A stretch of 64,000 nt of DNA from Micromonospora chokoriensis (lineage in GTDB: Bacteria > Actinomycetota > Actinomycetes > Mycobacteriales > Micromonosporaceae), in contig NZ_LT607409.1 in the NCBI RefSeq assembly GCF_900091505.1, positions 2,232,001 through 2,296,000 of the forward strand, written 5' to 3'. This document shows, piece after piece, positions 34,936 through 43,731 of this stretch. A program made the position numbers and the translations under genes. Each line of letters begins with the position of its first letter. Position 1 is the first letter of the stretch. The notes under the pieces are model-generated. The model was not told the DNA's origin. It searched no databases and was given only the letters and a program-made list of their open reading frames with translations.

Positions 34936-36075
34936 ATGCCGTCGCCGCCGGGTGGATTCGAGGTGCCGCTGTGGCGTGCGCTCACCGTGTTCCGGATGGC
35001 GTCCCTGGCGTACGTCTGCGTGCTCGCGGTGCGCGACGTCGACCAGTACGCCCACCCGTACGCCGTCGGTGCCCTGATCCTGCTGATGGCGGCCTGGACC
35101 GGGGTGACCGCGATCGGGTACGCCCGACCGGCCTGGCGGCGCTGGCCACTGTTACTGGCCGACCTCGCAGTGGTGCTGGTCGTCGTGCTGTCCACCCCGT
35201 GGGTGGTCGGTCGGGCGGCGCTCGCCGGCGGCGTACCCACCATGGGGGTTGCCTGGATGGCCGGCCCGGTGCTGGCCTGGGCGGTCTCCGGCGGGCGGCG
35301 GCGGGGCACGATCGCCGCGCTGCTGGTGGCCGGCGCGGACCTGGCCACCCGGGAGCGCATCGGCCAGTCCTCGTTCACCGGGGTGATCCTGATGCTGCTC
35401 GCCGGAGTGGTGGTGGGGCACGTGGCCCGGCTCGCGGTGGGCGCCGAGGAGCGGCTGCAACGCGCTGTGGAGTTGGAGGCTGCCACCCGGGAGCGGGAGA
35501 GGCTGGCGCGGGACATCCACGACTCGGTGCTCCAGGTGCTGGCGCTGGTGCAGCGGCGGGGCGCCGACCTGCCCGGCGAGGCCGGCGAGCTGGCCCGGCT
35601 GGCGGGTGAGCAGGAGGCCGCGTTGCGGGCGTTGATCGCCGGCACCGACCCGACCGCCGCCGCGCTGCCGGACGGCGCCGAGGCGGCGGCGGTGGACCTG
35701 CGGACCCTGCTCGGTCGGTACGCCTCGACGGCGGTGGCGCTCTCCGCGCCGGCCACCCCGGTGCCGCTGCCCCGGCGGGTGGCCGGTGAGCTGGCCGCCG
35801 CGACCGGCGCGGCCCTGGACAACGTGGGGCGGCACGCCGGCGGGAGAGCCTGGGTGTTGATCGAGGACGAGGGGGCGACGGTGACCGTGTCGATCCGCGA
35901 CGAAGGGCCGGGCATTCCGGCCGGCCGGCTGGCCGAGGCCGCCGCGCAGGGCCGCCTCGGCGTGACCCAGTCGATCCAGGGTCGGGTGGCCGACGTGGGC
36001 GGGACGGTACGGATCATGTCCGTTCCCGATGCCGGCACCGAGATCGAGTTGACGGTGCCGAGGGCGCAGCGGTGA
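34936..36075 (+). CDS. Sensor histidine kinase (MacS-like, HisKA_3)
   Basis: A 379-aa membrane kinase with about five or six N-terminal helices (residues 15-175), then a dimerisation helix with the phospho-accepting His in RERLARDIHDSVLQVLALV, and a GHKL ATPase domain (GAALDNVGRHAGGRAWV, DEGPGI). No extracellular sensor domain is evident, so the signal is probably membrane-borne. It overlaps the response regulator by four bases and forms a two-component system with it. Confidence 0.88.
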   Translation: MPSPPGGFEVPLWRALTVFRMASLAYVCVLAVRDVDQYAHPYAVGALILLMAAWTGVTAIGYARPAWRRWPLLLADLAVVLVVVLSTPWVVGRAALAGGVPTMGVAWMAGPVLAWAVSGGRRRGTIAALLVAGADLATRERIGQSSFTGVILMLLAGVVVGHVARLAVGAEERLQRAVELEAATRERERLARDIHDSVLQVLALVQRRGADLPGEAGELARLAGEQEAALRALIAGTDPTAAALPDGAEAAAVDLRTLLGRYASTAVALSAPATPVPLPRRVAGELAAATGAALDNVGRHAGGRAWVLIEDEGATVTVSIRDEGPGIPAGRLAEAAAQGRLGVTQSIQGRVADVGGTVRIMSVPDAGTEIELTVPRAQR

Positions 36076-36743
36076 CCCCGACGAGGGTGATGGTGGTCGA
36101 CGACCATCCGATGTGGCGGGAAGGCGTCGCCCGTGACCTCACCGAGGCGGGCTTCCTGGTGGTGGCGACGAGCGGCGAGGGGCGACAGGCCGTCCGGGTG
36201 GCCGCCGCCGCCCGACCCGACGTGGTCGTCCTCGACCTGCAACTACCGGACATCTCGGGCGTCGAGGTGATCCTGGGGCTACGCGCGGCAGTACCCGACG
36301 TGCGGGTGTTGATGCTCAGCGCCAGCGGCGAACAGCAGAGCGTGCTGGACGCCGTCAAGGCGGGGGCCACCGGCTACCTGGTGAAGTCGACAGCGCCCGC
36401 CGAGTTCCTCGAAGCGGTCCGCCGCACCGCGGCCGGCGACACCGTCTTCACCCCCGGCCTGGCCGGGCTCGTCCTCGGCGAATACCGCCGGCTGGCCGCC
36501 AGCCCGGGGCAGACGGCCGACCCGAGCGGCGACGCGGAGCCCGCCACGCCCCGGCTCACCGACCGGGAGACGGAGGTGCTGCGGTTGGTGGCGAAGGGGT
36601 TGTCGTACAAGCAGATCGCACAGCGGCTCGGGTTGTCGCACCGCACCGTGCAGAACCACGTGCAGAACACCCTGGGCAAGCTGCAACTGCACAACCGGGT
36701 CGAGTTGACCCGTTACGCCATCGAACGCGGCCTGGACGACTGA
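36072..36743 (+). CDS. NarL/LuxR-family response regulator
   Basis: A 223-aa regulator. The receiver domain has VDDHPMWREG, the phospho-Asp in VVVLDLQLPD and the Lys in YLVKSTAP. The C-terminal LuxR helix-turn-helix is LTDRETEVLRLVAKGLSYKQ and IAQRLGLSHRTVQNHV. It is the partner of the upstream kinase. The GTG start overlaps the kinase stop. Target genes are unknown. Confidence 0.92.
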   Translation: MTPTRVMVVDDHPMWREGVARDLTEAGFLVVATSGEGRQAVRVAAAARPDVVVLDLQLPDISGVEVILGLRAAVPDVRVLMLSASGEQQSVLDAVKAGATGYLVKSTAPAEFLEAVRRTAAGDTVFTPGLAGLVLGEYRRLAASPGQTADPSGDAEPATPRLTDRETEVLRLVAKGLSYKQIAQRLGLSHRTVQNHVQNTLGKLQLHNRVELTRYAIERGLDD

Positions 36744-36766
36744 CGGCGGGCTCTCGACGAATGACG

Positions 36767-37339
36767 TCAGACCGAGCGCGGTGGCTCGGTCTCGTGGATG
36801 GCCAACTCCTCGGCGGTCGCCCCGCCACCGGCCGAGCCCGCGTCGTACGCCACCGAGTCGGTCTCCTGGTCGGTGTGCGACCCCTCGTCCGGCTCCACCA
36901 GCCGGCCCACGGTGGCGTCAGCGACCGTGCCCAGCTGACCGTGGTCGTAGAGGGAGACCGGTGAGTTCGGGTCCGAGGTCGGCCCGGGATCCATCACGTC
37001 GGCGTCCAACTGGGCCTCCGCTGCGGCCTCCAGGTTGTCCGCCTCGAAGGCGATCTTCGGGTCGATCGTCCCGGCCAACGGGTCGTCCGCCGGACGCTCG
37101 TAGACCTCTCGTCCGAGCTTGTAGTCCAGCGACTCCCCGTCGAGCTGCTCCTCGGCGGTCGTCCCGAACCGGTCCACCGCCACCGGTGTCCGGTCGCCGG
37201 GCAACTGGGCCGGGTCCGGGCCGTCCGCCTCGCGCCCGGTGAGCACGTCGTCGTTGGCGGTCGAGTCGTCATCGGCGGTGTCGGGCAGGCCTTGCGCCTC
37301 GGTGTCGGACACGGGGGTCGGGTACTCGTTGTCGCGCAT
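36767..37339 (-). CDS. DUF5709 protein
   Basis: A 190-aa acidic protein with the DUF5709 pattern: TAEEQLDGESLDYKLGREVYE and a Pro/Asp-rich repeat style, with no helix or cysteine. The sequence suggests a soluble, partly disordered protein. Function unknown. It converges with the response regulator across 23 bases. ATG 37339 is chosen because the family usually begins with a short acidic segment. Confidence 0.75.
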   Translation of the reverse strand: MRDNEYPTPVSDTEAQGLPDTADDDSTANDDVLTGREADGPDPAQLPGDRTPVAVDRFGTTAEEQLDGESLDYKLGREVYERPADDPLAGTIDPKIAFEADNLEAAAEAQLDADVMDPGPTSDPNSPVSLYDHGQLGTVADATVGRLVEPDEGSHTDQETDSVAYDAGSAGGGATAEELAIHETEPPRSV

Positions 37340-37428
37340 GTCTGATCACTACCCGCTGCCCTCCCGCCGTAACCGGAGCACGGCAGACCGTGCGGTGGCG
37401 AAACCGGCACCCGGGACGGAACACCCCG

Positions 37429-38343
37429 TCAGTCGCGGTGGGCGATCTCGTCGTCCGGGTGCAGAACGCACCAGACGACCTTGCCGTCCCCTGCGGGGCT
37501 GCTGCCCCAGCGGCGGGCGACCGTGTCGATCAGCAGCAGGCCCCGGCCACCGGCCCGGTCCGGCGGGGACAGGCCCGCGAACGTGGGCAGGTGCGACGAG
37601 TGGTCCCGGACGGCCAGGTGCAGGCTGCTGTCCCGGGGCGCGAGCCGGACCGTCATCTGGGTCCGGGCGTGCGCCACCACGTTGTTGACCATTTCGGTGA
37701 TCGCGATGCACGCCGGGTCGATCAACATCGGCACGCCCCAGCGGCGGCAACCGGCGACGACCAGCTCGCGGGCCTGCCGGGCAGCTCCCACCGCAGGGGC
37801 CAGGTCGGCGGTGAGCACCGCCGCCAGTGGCGTCGCCGCGACCGCTGCCAGCGCGTCGTCCACCGTCGGCCAGGCCGGCACCCCGGCCACCGTCGCGGCC
37901 CCGGCTACTGTCGCGGCCCCGGCTACTGTCGCGGCCCCGGCCACCGTGCCGGACCCGGCCACCGGTGTCGGCGCGGCCGGTTCCCCGGCCGGCGCGGCCG
38001 GCGGCGTCGTGTCCGTGCGATCGGACGGCACGACCGCCGGATCACACAGCAGCAGATCCGCTGCCGGCCAGTCGGCGACCTCCCGGCGAACCTCGGCGAA
38101 GACGCCCCGCACGGTCGGATCGACCACCCGCAGCCCGGTCACGTCGGCCACCACCGGACCGGGCCGGTCGGCGAGCCGGGAGAGCAACGCGAGACGTACC
38201 GCCTCGGCGCCGTCGGCGTCGAGCACACCCGTCAACCGGACCACCGCCGACGACTCGTCGGCCTCCACGCGGCAGTTCGCCGTGATCGCCGCACCGGGCG
38301 CGCCGGTCACCGCTCGCGCGTTCGGACGCTCAGTCGCGGTCAT
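37429..38343 (-). CDS. STAS-HATPase fusion: anti-sigma antagonist joined to anti-sigma kinase
   Basis: A 304-aa protein. Residues about 20-120 resemble a STAS domain (AVVRLTGVLDADGAEAVRLALL, then VVADVTGLRVVDPTVRGVF). Residues about 185-300 are a GHKL ATPase (IAITEMVNNVVAHARTQMTV, VRDHSS, GGRGLLLIDTVARRWG). Between them lies a low-complexity linker with three GAATVA repeats. Normally these are separate partner proteins. The STAS phospho-site serine is not obvious. The start overlaps the SDR stop by one base (TGATG), so they are coupled. Confidence 0.75.
   Translation of the reverse strand: MTATERPNARAVTGAPGAAITANCRVEADESSAVVRLTGVLDADGAEAVRLALLSRLADRPGPVVADVTGLRVVDPTVRGVFAEVRREVADWPAADLLLCDPAVVPSDRTDTTPPAAPAGEPAAPTPVAGSGTVAGAATVAGAATVAGAATVAGVPAWPTVDDALAAVAATPLAAVLTADLAPAVGAARQARELVVAGCRRWGVPMLIDPACIAITEMVNNVVAHARTQMTVRLAPRDSSLHLAVRDHSSHLPTFAGLSPPDRAGGRGLLLIDTVARRWGSSPAGDGKVVWCVLHPDDEIAHRD
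37886..37957. repeat. 18-bp in-frame tandem repeat in the STAS-HATPase linker
   Basis: Four 18-base units start at 37886, 37904, 37922 and 37940; the two middle ones are identical. They code for the GAATVA hexapeptide repeat between the two domains. Confidence 0.85.
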
Positions 38344-39341
38344 CAGCGCCCCAACCGCGACCGGCGGTTGATCGCCGCCATCGTGCCGACCGCCGTCCCG
38401 GCCGCGGCCAGGCCGAACGCCGCGGTCATCCGCACCAACTGACGCCGTCGGCCCTGCCAGCCGCCGTCCCGGCGGGCGCCGGCGTCAGCGTGGAACACGT
38501 TGCCGGTGCTGTCCACCCGAGCCCCCGGACCGAACTGGGTGCGGTGGGCGTACCAGCCGAGGGTGCGCTCCACCAGCGCCGGCGCCAGCCGCCACTGGAG
38601 GCCGAGCAGCCGGGCCGCGCCACCGGCGTACGCCTCCCGGCGCGGTCGACGGAGCAGCCGGACGATGGTCTCGGCCACCACCTCCGGCGGGTAGATCGGA
38701 GGAGGTGGCACCAGTTCGCGGCCGGTGTGGTTGGCCGCGTGCCGGAAGAACGGGGTGTCGATGGTGGCCGGCAGCACGGTGCAGACCGAGATCTGACCGC
38801 GACCGGTGACGCGCAGCTCCTGCCGGACCGTGTCGGCCAACCCCCGGATGCCGTGCTTGGTGGCGTTGTACGCCGACTGGTACGGCATCGCCACCTCGGC
38901 CAACACCGAGGCGTTGTTGACCAGCACGCCTCCGCCGGCCGCCTCCAGGTAGGGCAGGGCGGCCTTGATGCCGTGCACCGTGCCGAGCAGGTTGACCTCC
39001 AGCACCCGGCGGAACTCCGCGACCGGGATCTCGTCGAACAGTCCGACCGCGCTCACCGCGGCGTTGTTCACCCAGGCGTCGATCCGGCCGAACTCGGCCG
39101 CCGCCCGATCGGCCAACCGTCGCACCGACTCCAGATCGGTGACATCGGTCGGTACGACCAGCGCCCGGCCGCCCAACTCCCAGCACTGGTGTGCGACCTG
39201 TCGCAGGGCCGACTCGCTGCGGGCGGCCAGGACGACGGCGGCGCCCCGGCGGGCCAACGCGTACGCGGTCGCCGTGCCGATCCCGCTGGACGCGCCGGTG
39301 ATCACCACGGTCGAATCGTCGAGGGTGCGGGTCAGCGGCAT
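38343..39341 (-). CDS. Short-chain dehydrogenase/reductase
   Basis: A 332-aa SDR. The cofactor loop is TGASSGIG near residues 16-23, NNAAVS follows, and the catalytic Tyr and Lys are in SAYNATKHG with the Ser in VNNASVLA. A C-terminal extension (about 230-332) ends in a possible membrane segment, AAFGLAAAGTAVGTMAAI, so the enzyme may be membrane-attached. ATG 39341 is used. The stop is coupled to the STAS-HATPase start. Substrate unknown. Confidence 0.87.
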   Translation of the reverse strand: MPLTRTLDDSTVVITGASSGIGTATAYALARRGAAVVLAARSESALRQVAHQCWELGGRALVVPTDVTDLESVRRLADRAAAEFGRIDAWVNNAAVSAVGLFDEIPVAEFRRVLEVNLLGTVHGIKAALPYLEAAGGGVLVNNASVLAEVAMPYQSAYNATKHGIRGLADTVRQELRVTGRGQISVCTVLPATIDTPFFRHAANHTGRELVPPPPIYPPEVVAETIVRLLRRPRREAYAGGAARLLGLQWRLAPALVERTLGWYAHRTQFGPGARVDSTGNVFHADAGARRDGGWQGRRRQLVRMTAAFGLAAAGTAVGTMAAINRRSRLGR

Positions 39342-39382
39342 TCCTGGGCGGTACCCCCGCCCGGGCCTGGTCATACCACCGA

Positions 39383-39408
39383 ACAGTTGTCGATCATCGT
39401 CGAACTGT
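39383..39408. promoter_or_regulatory. Palindrome in the SDR/glycosyltransferase intergenic region
   Basis: ACAGTT-N14-AACTGT with an inner CGATCATCG symmetry, about 40 bases upstream of the SDR start. It may be an operator; no regulator gene is next to it. Confidence 0.3.
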
Positions 39409-39565
39409 CACCGGGGTGCCACCTGTGCTTGCTGTGGCGCAAGTGTCGGCGGCACTCGTCGTGACTCTTCCTGATCTGCCAGGTTTCGGCTCGGGGTACG
39501 GGGGTTAATGGGACGCTCTGACCGGGAGGACCACCGCCGAGGAAAAGATCGCAGGGAGGTGACCC

Positions 39566-40765
39566 ATGCGCGTCGGCCTCGTCTGCGCGCACGCCAGCTC
39601 GTACCGCCACGCCGACGGCCCACCGGTCGGCACCCGCCAGCACATCGCGCGGGTCGCCGCCGAGTTGGCCGAACGGGGCCACGACGTCCGGCTCTACGAC
39701 CGCACTGACGATCCAGGACTGCCGGCGACGACCGACGTCGACGGCTACCAGGTACACCGGGTGCCCGCGGGCCCACCCACCCCCCTCTCCACCGCCGAGC
39801 TGATCCCCCACGTGACGGAGTTCGGCCGCTGGTTGACCGACGAGTGGTCCGGCGCCTGGCGACCCGAGGTGGTGCACGGGCACTACTGGGTCGGCGGCCT
39901 CGCCGCCGCGCACGCCGTCCGGGAGACCGACATCCCGGTGGTGCAGACGTTCCACTCGCTCGGCGTCGAACAACTACGGCACCTGGGCGGCCACTACGAC
40001 GGGCCGGGGGAGCGGATCACCCTGGAACGGGCGCTGACCCGGGCTGTCGACATCGCGGTCGCCCAGTCGAACGACGAGGTCGACGAGCTGACCCGGATGG
40101 GTCTGCAACGCAGCTCCGTCGCGTTGGTGCCGGCCGGTGTCGACATCGAACAGTTCCACCCCGACGGCGAGGCAGCTCCCCGCGAACAACGGGCCCGCAT
40201 CCTCTCGGTGGGCTCACTCTCCGCCGGGCACGGCCAGGAGGACCTGATCCGGGCGATGCGGCTGGTCGGCGACGCCGAACTGGTGATCGCCGGTGGGCCG
40301 CCCACCGACCAACTCGCCAACCACGCCGAGGCGCGACGGCTGCGGGAGCTCGCCGAGCAGGTGGGCGTCGCCGACCAGGTGCGGCTCGTCGGTGCGGTCC
40401 CGCACGACCAGATGGCCACCTGGTACAGGTCGGCGGACGTGGTCGCCTGCACGCCGCACTACTCCTCAGCCGGGCGGGTCTCGTTGGAGGCGATGGCCTG
40501 CGGCGTACCGGTGATCGGCTACGCCATGGGCGGCCTGGCGGACGCGGTCGTCGACGAGGTCACCGGCCGGCTGGTACCCCCCGGCGACGTGCGGGCGCTC
40601 GGTATCTCGCTGCGTCGGCTGCTCGCCGACAACGCCGGCCGGTTCGCGTACGGGCACGCGGCGGTGGACCGGGTCCGCAGCAGCTACACGTGGGAGCGGA
40701 CCGCCGGCGCGTTGGAGCGGCTCTACGAGCGGGTGGTGAGCCGCCGCAAGCCGGTCGAAGCCTAG
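39566..40765 (+). CDS. GT4-family glycosyltransferase
   Basis: A 399-aa GT-B enzyme. The N-terminal domain starts MRVGLVCAHASSYRHAD and has GTRQHIARVAAELAERGHDV. The donor-binding domain includes AGVDIEQFHPDG, the conserved GxGP-like ILSVGSLSAGHGQEDL, and EAMACGVPVIGYAMGGLAD, where E-x7-E-like contacts to the sugar nucleotide are expected. The acceptor is unknown; similar proteins make glycolipids or mycothiol precursors. ATG 39566 has GGGAGGTGA upstream. Confidence 0.87.
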   Translation: MRVGLVCAHASSYRHADGPPVGTRQHIARVAAELAERGHDVRLYDRTDDPGLPATTDVDGYQVHRVPAGPPTPLSTAELIPHVTEFGRWLTDEWSGAWRPEVVHGHYWVGGLAAAHAVRETDIPVVQTFHSLGVEQLRHLGGHYDGPGERITLERALTRAVDIAVAQSNDEVDELTRMGLQRSSVALVPAGVDIEQFHPDGEAAPREQRARILSVGSLSAGHGQEDLIRAMRLVGDAELVIAGGPPTDQLANHAEARRLRELAEQVGVADQVRLVGAVPHDQMATWYRSADVVACTPHYSSAGRVSLEAMACGVPVIGYAMGGLADAVVDEVTGRLVPPGDVRALGISLRRLLADNAGRFAYGHAAVDRVRSSYTWERTAGALERLYERVVSRRKPVEA

Positions 40766-40833
40766 AACGTCGGAGCCGCCCGCGTCGGGCCGCGCCGCGT
40801 CGGGCCCTGCGTGCGCGGGGCGCGGGGCGCGGG

Positions 40834-41721
40834 TCAGCCGGAGCGGGTGGCGATGGCCATGGCCCGGTCCCGGCGGGGTGGCACCGAGCGCTGCTGCTGC
40901 GGCTCCGCGTACCGGGTCAGGCCGATCACCGCGGCCAGGGTGACCAGGAATCCGACGGCCGCCAGCCACTCCCGGCCCGGCCAGATCTTGTCGTTGAGCA
41001 GCAGCAGGCCGACGATCGCGGCCGGCACCGCGCCGGCGGCGTCCATCGCGGCGACCGCCGCCGTCGTCGAGCCGCGCTGCATGGCCAGGCCGAGCAGCAG
41101 TTGACCGACGACCGAGTGAACGATCAGCAGGTAGAACAGCGGGTCGGTGAGGAACGCCTCGGCCGACGGCGCGGATGCCAGCGGCCGGGCGGCGACCGCG
41201 GCCGAGCTGAACGCCAACCCGGCCAGCGAGCCGAGGGCCACCGACCCCGGCGCCCCGTGCAGCCGGACGGCGAAGACGCCGAGCACCGCGATGACGCCGA
41301 GGGCCACCAGCAGGGCGATCGAGCCGGCCGTGCCGAGCTGCCGCGACGGCGCCGGGCGGGCGGACAGCACCAACGCGGTGATCCCGGCGAAGAGCAGCGC
41401 GAGCAGCACCACCTCCGCCGCCGGCAGTCGCCACTTCAGCACCAGCACGCCGAGGATCGCGGTCACCCCGAGCCCGGCCGCCACGCTGGCCTGCACGAGG
41501 AACAGCGGGAGATCCCGCCGGGCCAGGAAGGCGAACACGAAGCCCGCGATCTGGCAGCCCAGGCCGACCAGGTAGGTCCGGTGTCCGGCGAGGCGCAGCA
41601 GCAGGCCCGGATCGAAGGTGTGGTGGACCGTGGTGCGGGCTGCGGCCACCGACTGGAGGAGGTTGGCGAAGCCGTACGCGACGATCATCGTCGCGAGGAA
41701 GCACCAACCGGAGGAGACCAC
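40834..41721 (-). CDS. DMT-superfamily (EamA-like) membrane transporter
   Basis: A 295-aa protein with about nine or ten hydrophobic segments, beginning MIVAYGFANLLQSVAA a few residues in, and the repeat-like ILGVLVLKWRLPAAEVVLLALLFAG and LLLLNDKIWPGREWLAAVGFLVTLAAVIGL stretches typical of EamA proteins. GTG 41721 is the most likely start, placed just after the hisN stop; ribosome-binding evidence is weak. Function unknown. Confidence 0.7.
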   Translation of the reverse strand: MVSSGWCFLATMIVAYGFANLLQSVAAARTTVHHTFDPGLLLRLAGHRTYLVGLGCQIAGFVFAFLARRDLPLFLVQASVAAGLGVTAILGVLVLKWRLPAAEVVLLALLFAGITALVLSARPAPSRQLGTAGSIALLVALGVIAVLGVFAVRLHGAPGSVALGSLAGLAFSSAAVAARPLASAPSAEAFLTDPLFYLLIVHSVVGQLLLGLAMQRGSTTAAVAAMDAAGAVPAAIVGLLLLNDKIWPGREWLAAVGFLVTLAAVIGLTRYAEPQQQRSVPPRRDRAMAIATRSG

Positions 41722-41747
41722 CTGGCGAGGATAGAGGTTGCCGGGTG

Positions 41748-42566
41748 TCAGCGCTCGGCTGGCCGATCGAGCCGGGCGAGGATGTCGGCGTGCAGCACAC
41801 CGTTGGTGGCCACCACACTGCTGTCGGTGCCGGGGTCGCCGGACGGGGACGGCCGACCGTCCAGATCCGTGACCGTGCCACCCGCCTCGGTGATGATCGG
41901 CACCAGCGCCGCCACGTCCCACAGCGACAACTCCGGCTCGACCATCACGTCCAGTGCTCCCTCGGCCAGCAGCATGTAGCCGTAGAAGTCGCCGTACGCC
42001 CGGCTGCGCCAACCGTCGCGCATCAGGTCGAGCATCGCGTCGAGCAGCCCGGCGCGTTCCCAGCCGGTCAGGGAGGAGTAGCAGACGCTGGCGTCGGCCA
42101 CCGCACGTACCGCCGACACGCCGATCCGCTCGCCGTCGGTCGCGCCCGATCCGGCGTACGCGCCCGCGCCGGCACTCGCCCACCAGCGTCGCCCCAGCGC
42201 CGGCGCGGACACCACACCGACCGCCGGCCGGTCACCGTCGTAGAGGGCGATCAGGGTGGCCCAGACCGGCACACCGCGGACGAAGTTCTTGGTGCCGTCG
42301 ATCGGGTCGATGATCCATCGGCGGCCGGCCGGGTCGGTCGACGGCCCGGCGCCGTACTCCTCACCCAGCAACCCGTCCGTCGGCCGGTGCTCGGTCAGCA
42401 GGGCGCGGATCTCCCGCTCCACTGCGGTGTCCGCGTCGGAGACCGGTGTCAGGTCGGGTTTCGCCTCGACGCGCAGGTCGAGTGCCCGGAACCGGGCCGT
42501 GGAGATGGCGTCGGCCCGGTCGGCGAGCTGGTGGGCGAGGGCGAGGTCGTCGGCGTACCCGGTCAT
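41748..42566 (-). CDS. hisN: Inositol-monophosphatase-like, probably histidinol-phosphatase
   Basis: A 272-aa protein of the IMPase fold. Metal sites are in GLLGEEYG and WIIDPIDGTKNFVRGVP (DPIDGT), with the C-terminal WDVAALVPIITEAGG. In actinobacteria this aroA-rsgA neighbour is usually the HisN-type histidinol-phosphatase, but the same fold also serves inositol and PAP phosphatases, so HisN is a synteny-based call. It lies downstream of rsgA in the same direction with a 28-base gap. Confidence 0.78.
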   Translation of the reverse strand: MTGYADDLALAHQLADRADAISTARFRALDLRVEAKPDLTPVSDADTAVEREIRALLTEHRPTDGLLGEEYGAGPSTDPAGRRWIIDPIDGTKNFVRGVPVWATLIALYDGDRPAVGVVSAPALGRRWWASAGAGAYAGSGATDGERIGVSAVRAVADASVCYSSLTGWERAGLLDAMLDLMRDGWRSRAYGDFYGYMLLAEGALDVMVEPELSLWDVAALVPIITEAGGTVTDLDGRPSPSGDPGTDSSVVATNGVLHADILARLDRPAER

Positions 42567-42594
42567 CCCGGCAACCTAGCCGACGCCCGCCGGC

Positions 42595-43707
42595 TCACTC
42601 GTCGGGCCCGCGCCGGTCACCCTCGCCCGGCCCGCGCTGGTCGCTCTCACCGCGCGCGTCGCCCTCGCCGGCGCGCGAGGCCAGCAGCCGGCGGTACGAC
42701 GCCAGCCGGCGTGGGTCGGCCTTGCCGGAGGCCACCCAGGCGTCGAGCGCGCAGTCGGTCTCGTCGGCCGTGTGCTGGCAGTTGGGCGGGCAGTCGACGG
42801 TGCCCTCGACCAGGTCGGGGAAGCCGTGCAGCAGGCTGTCGGCGGACACGTGGGCCAACCCGAAGCTGCGGATGCCGGGGGTGTCGATGATCCAGCCCGG
42901 GTCGGTGTCGACCCCGGGCACCGGTGGCAGTCGCAGCGCCACCGCGCTGGTGGAGGTGTGCCGTCCGCGGCCGATGGCGCTCACCACGCCGACCGCGCGG
43001 GCGGCGTCCGGGACGAGGCGGTTGACGAGCGTCGACTTGCCCACGCCGGAGTGCCCGACCAGCACCGACACCTTGCCGCTGAGCAGCGCGCGGAGCGCGT
43101 CGAGGTCGGAGTCCGGGCGGTTCAGCACGTACGGCAGCTCCAGCTCGGTGTAGTAGCCGAGCACCTCCTCCGGCCCGGCCAGGTCGGCCTTGGTGAGGCA
43201 GAGCAGCGGCTCGACGTCCGCGTCGTACGCGGCCACCAGGCAGCGGTCGATGAACCCGGTACGCGGCGGTGGGTCGGCCAACGCGCTGACGATCACCAAC
43301 TGGTCGGCGTTGGCCACCACCACCCGTTCCAACCGGCCCTCTGCGGTGGTCTCGTCGTCATCGGCGGTGCGGCGCAGGACCGAGCGGCGGTCGGCGATCC
43401 GGACGATGCGGGCCAGCGCGCCCTCCGTGCCGGACGTGTCCCCGACCAGGCTGACCCGGTCGCCCACCACCACCGACTTGCGGCCCAGCTCACGGGCGCG
43501 CATCGCGGTCACCGTGGGCAGTTCGGCCCCGACGACGCCGCGTTCGGCACCGGACAGCACGCAGGTGTAGCGCCCCCGGTCGACGGCGATGACGAAGCCG
43601 TCCACGGCGTCGGAGTGCCGAGGTCGGGTGCGCGTACGTGGACGTGACGACTTTCCGGGCCTGACCCGTACGTCGTCCTCGTCGTACTCCCGCCGTTTGG
43701 TCGCCAG
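42595..43707 (-). CDS. rsgA: Ribosome-associated GTPase RsgA, probable CTG start
   Basis: A 370-aa circularly permuted GTPase: OB fold first, then G4 LCLTKADL, G1 GHSGVGKST, and G3 DTPG, ending in a zinc knuckle (CPPNCQHTADETDC). It matures the 30S subunit. The first ATG/GTG in frame (GTG 43605) would remove the conserved basic opening ATKRREYDEDDVRVRPG. Between the aroA stop and 43605 only CTG 43707 is available, with AGAGGA six bases upstream. I therefore place the start at CTG; the shorter form cannot be fully excluded. Confidence 0.8.
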   Translation of the reverse strand: MATKRREYDEDDVRVRPGKSSRPRTRTRPRHSDAVDGFVIAVDRGRYTCVLSGAERGVVGAELPTVTAMRARELGRKSVVVGDRVSLVGDTSGTEGALARIVRIADRRSVLRRTADDDETTAEGRLERVVVANADQLVIVSALADPPPRTGFIDRCLVAAYDADVEPLLCLTKADLAGPEEVLGYYTELELPYVLNRPDSDLDALRALLSGKVSVLVGHSGVGKSTLVNRLVPDAARAVGVVSAIGRGRHTSTSAVALRLPPVPGVDTDPGWIIDTPGIRSFGLAHVSADSLLHGFPDLVEGTVDCPPNCQHTADETDCALDAWVASGKADPRRLASYRRLLASRAGEGDARGESDQRGPGEGDRRGPDE

Positions 43708-43731
43708 GACCTGTCCTCTTCTCGCGTCAGC

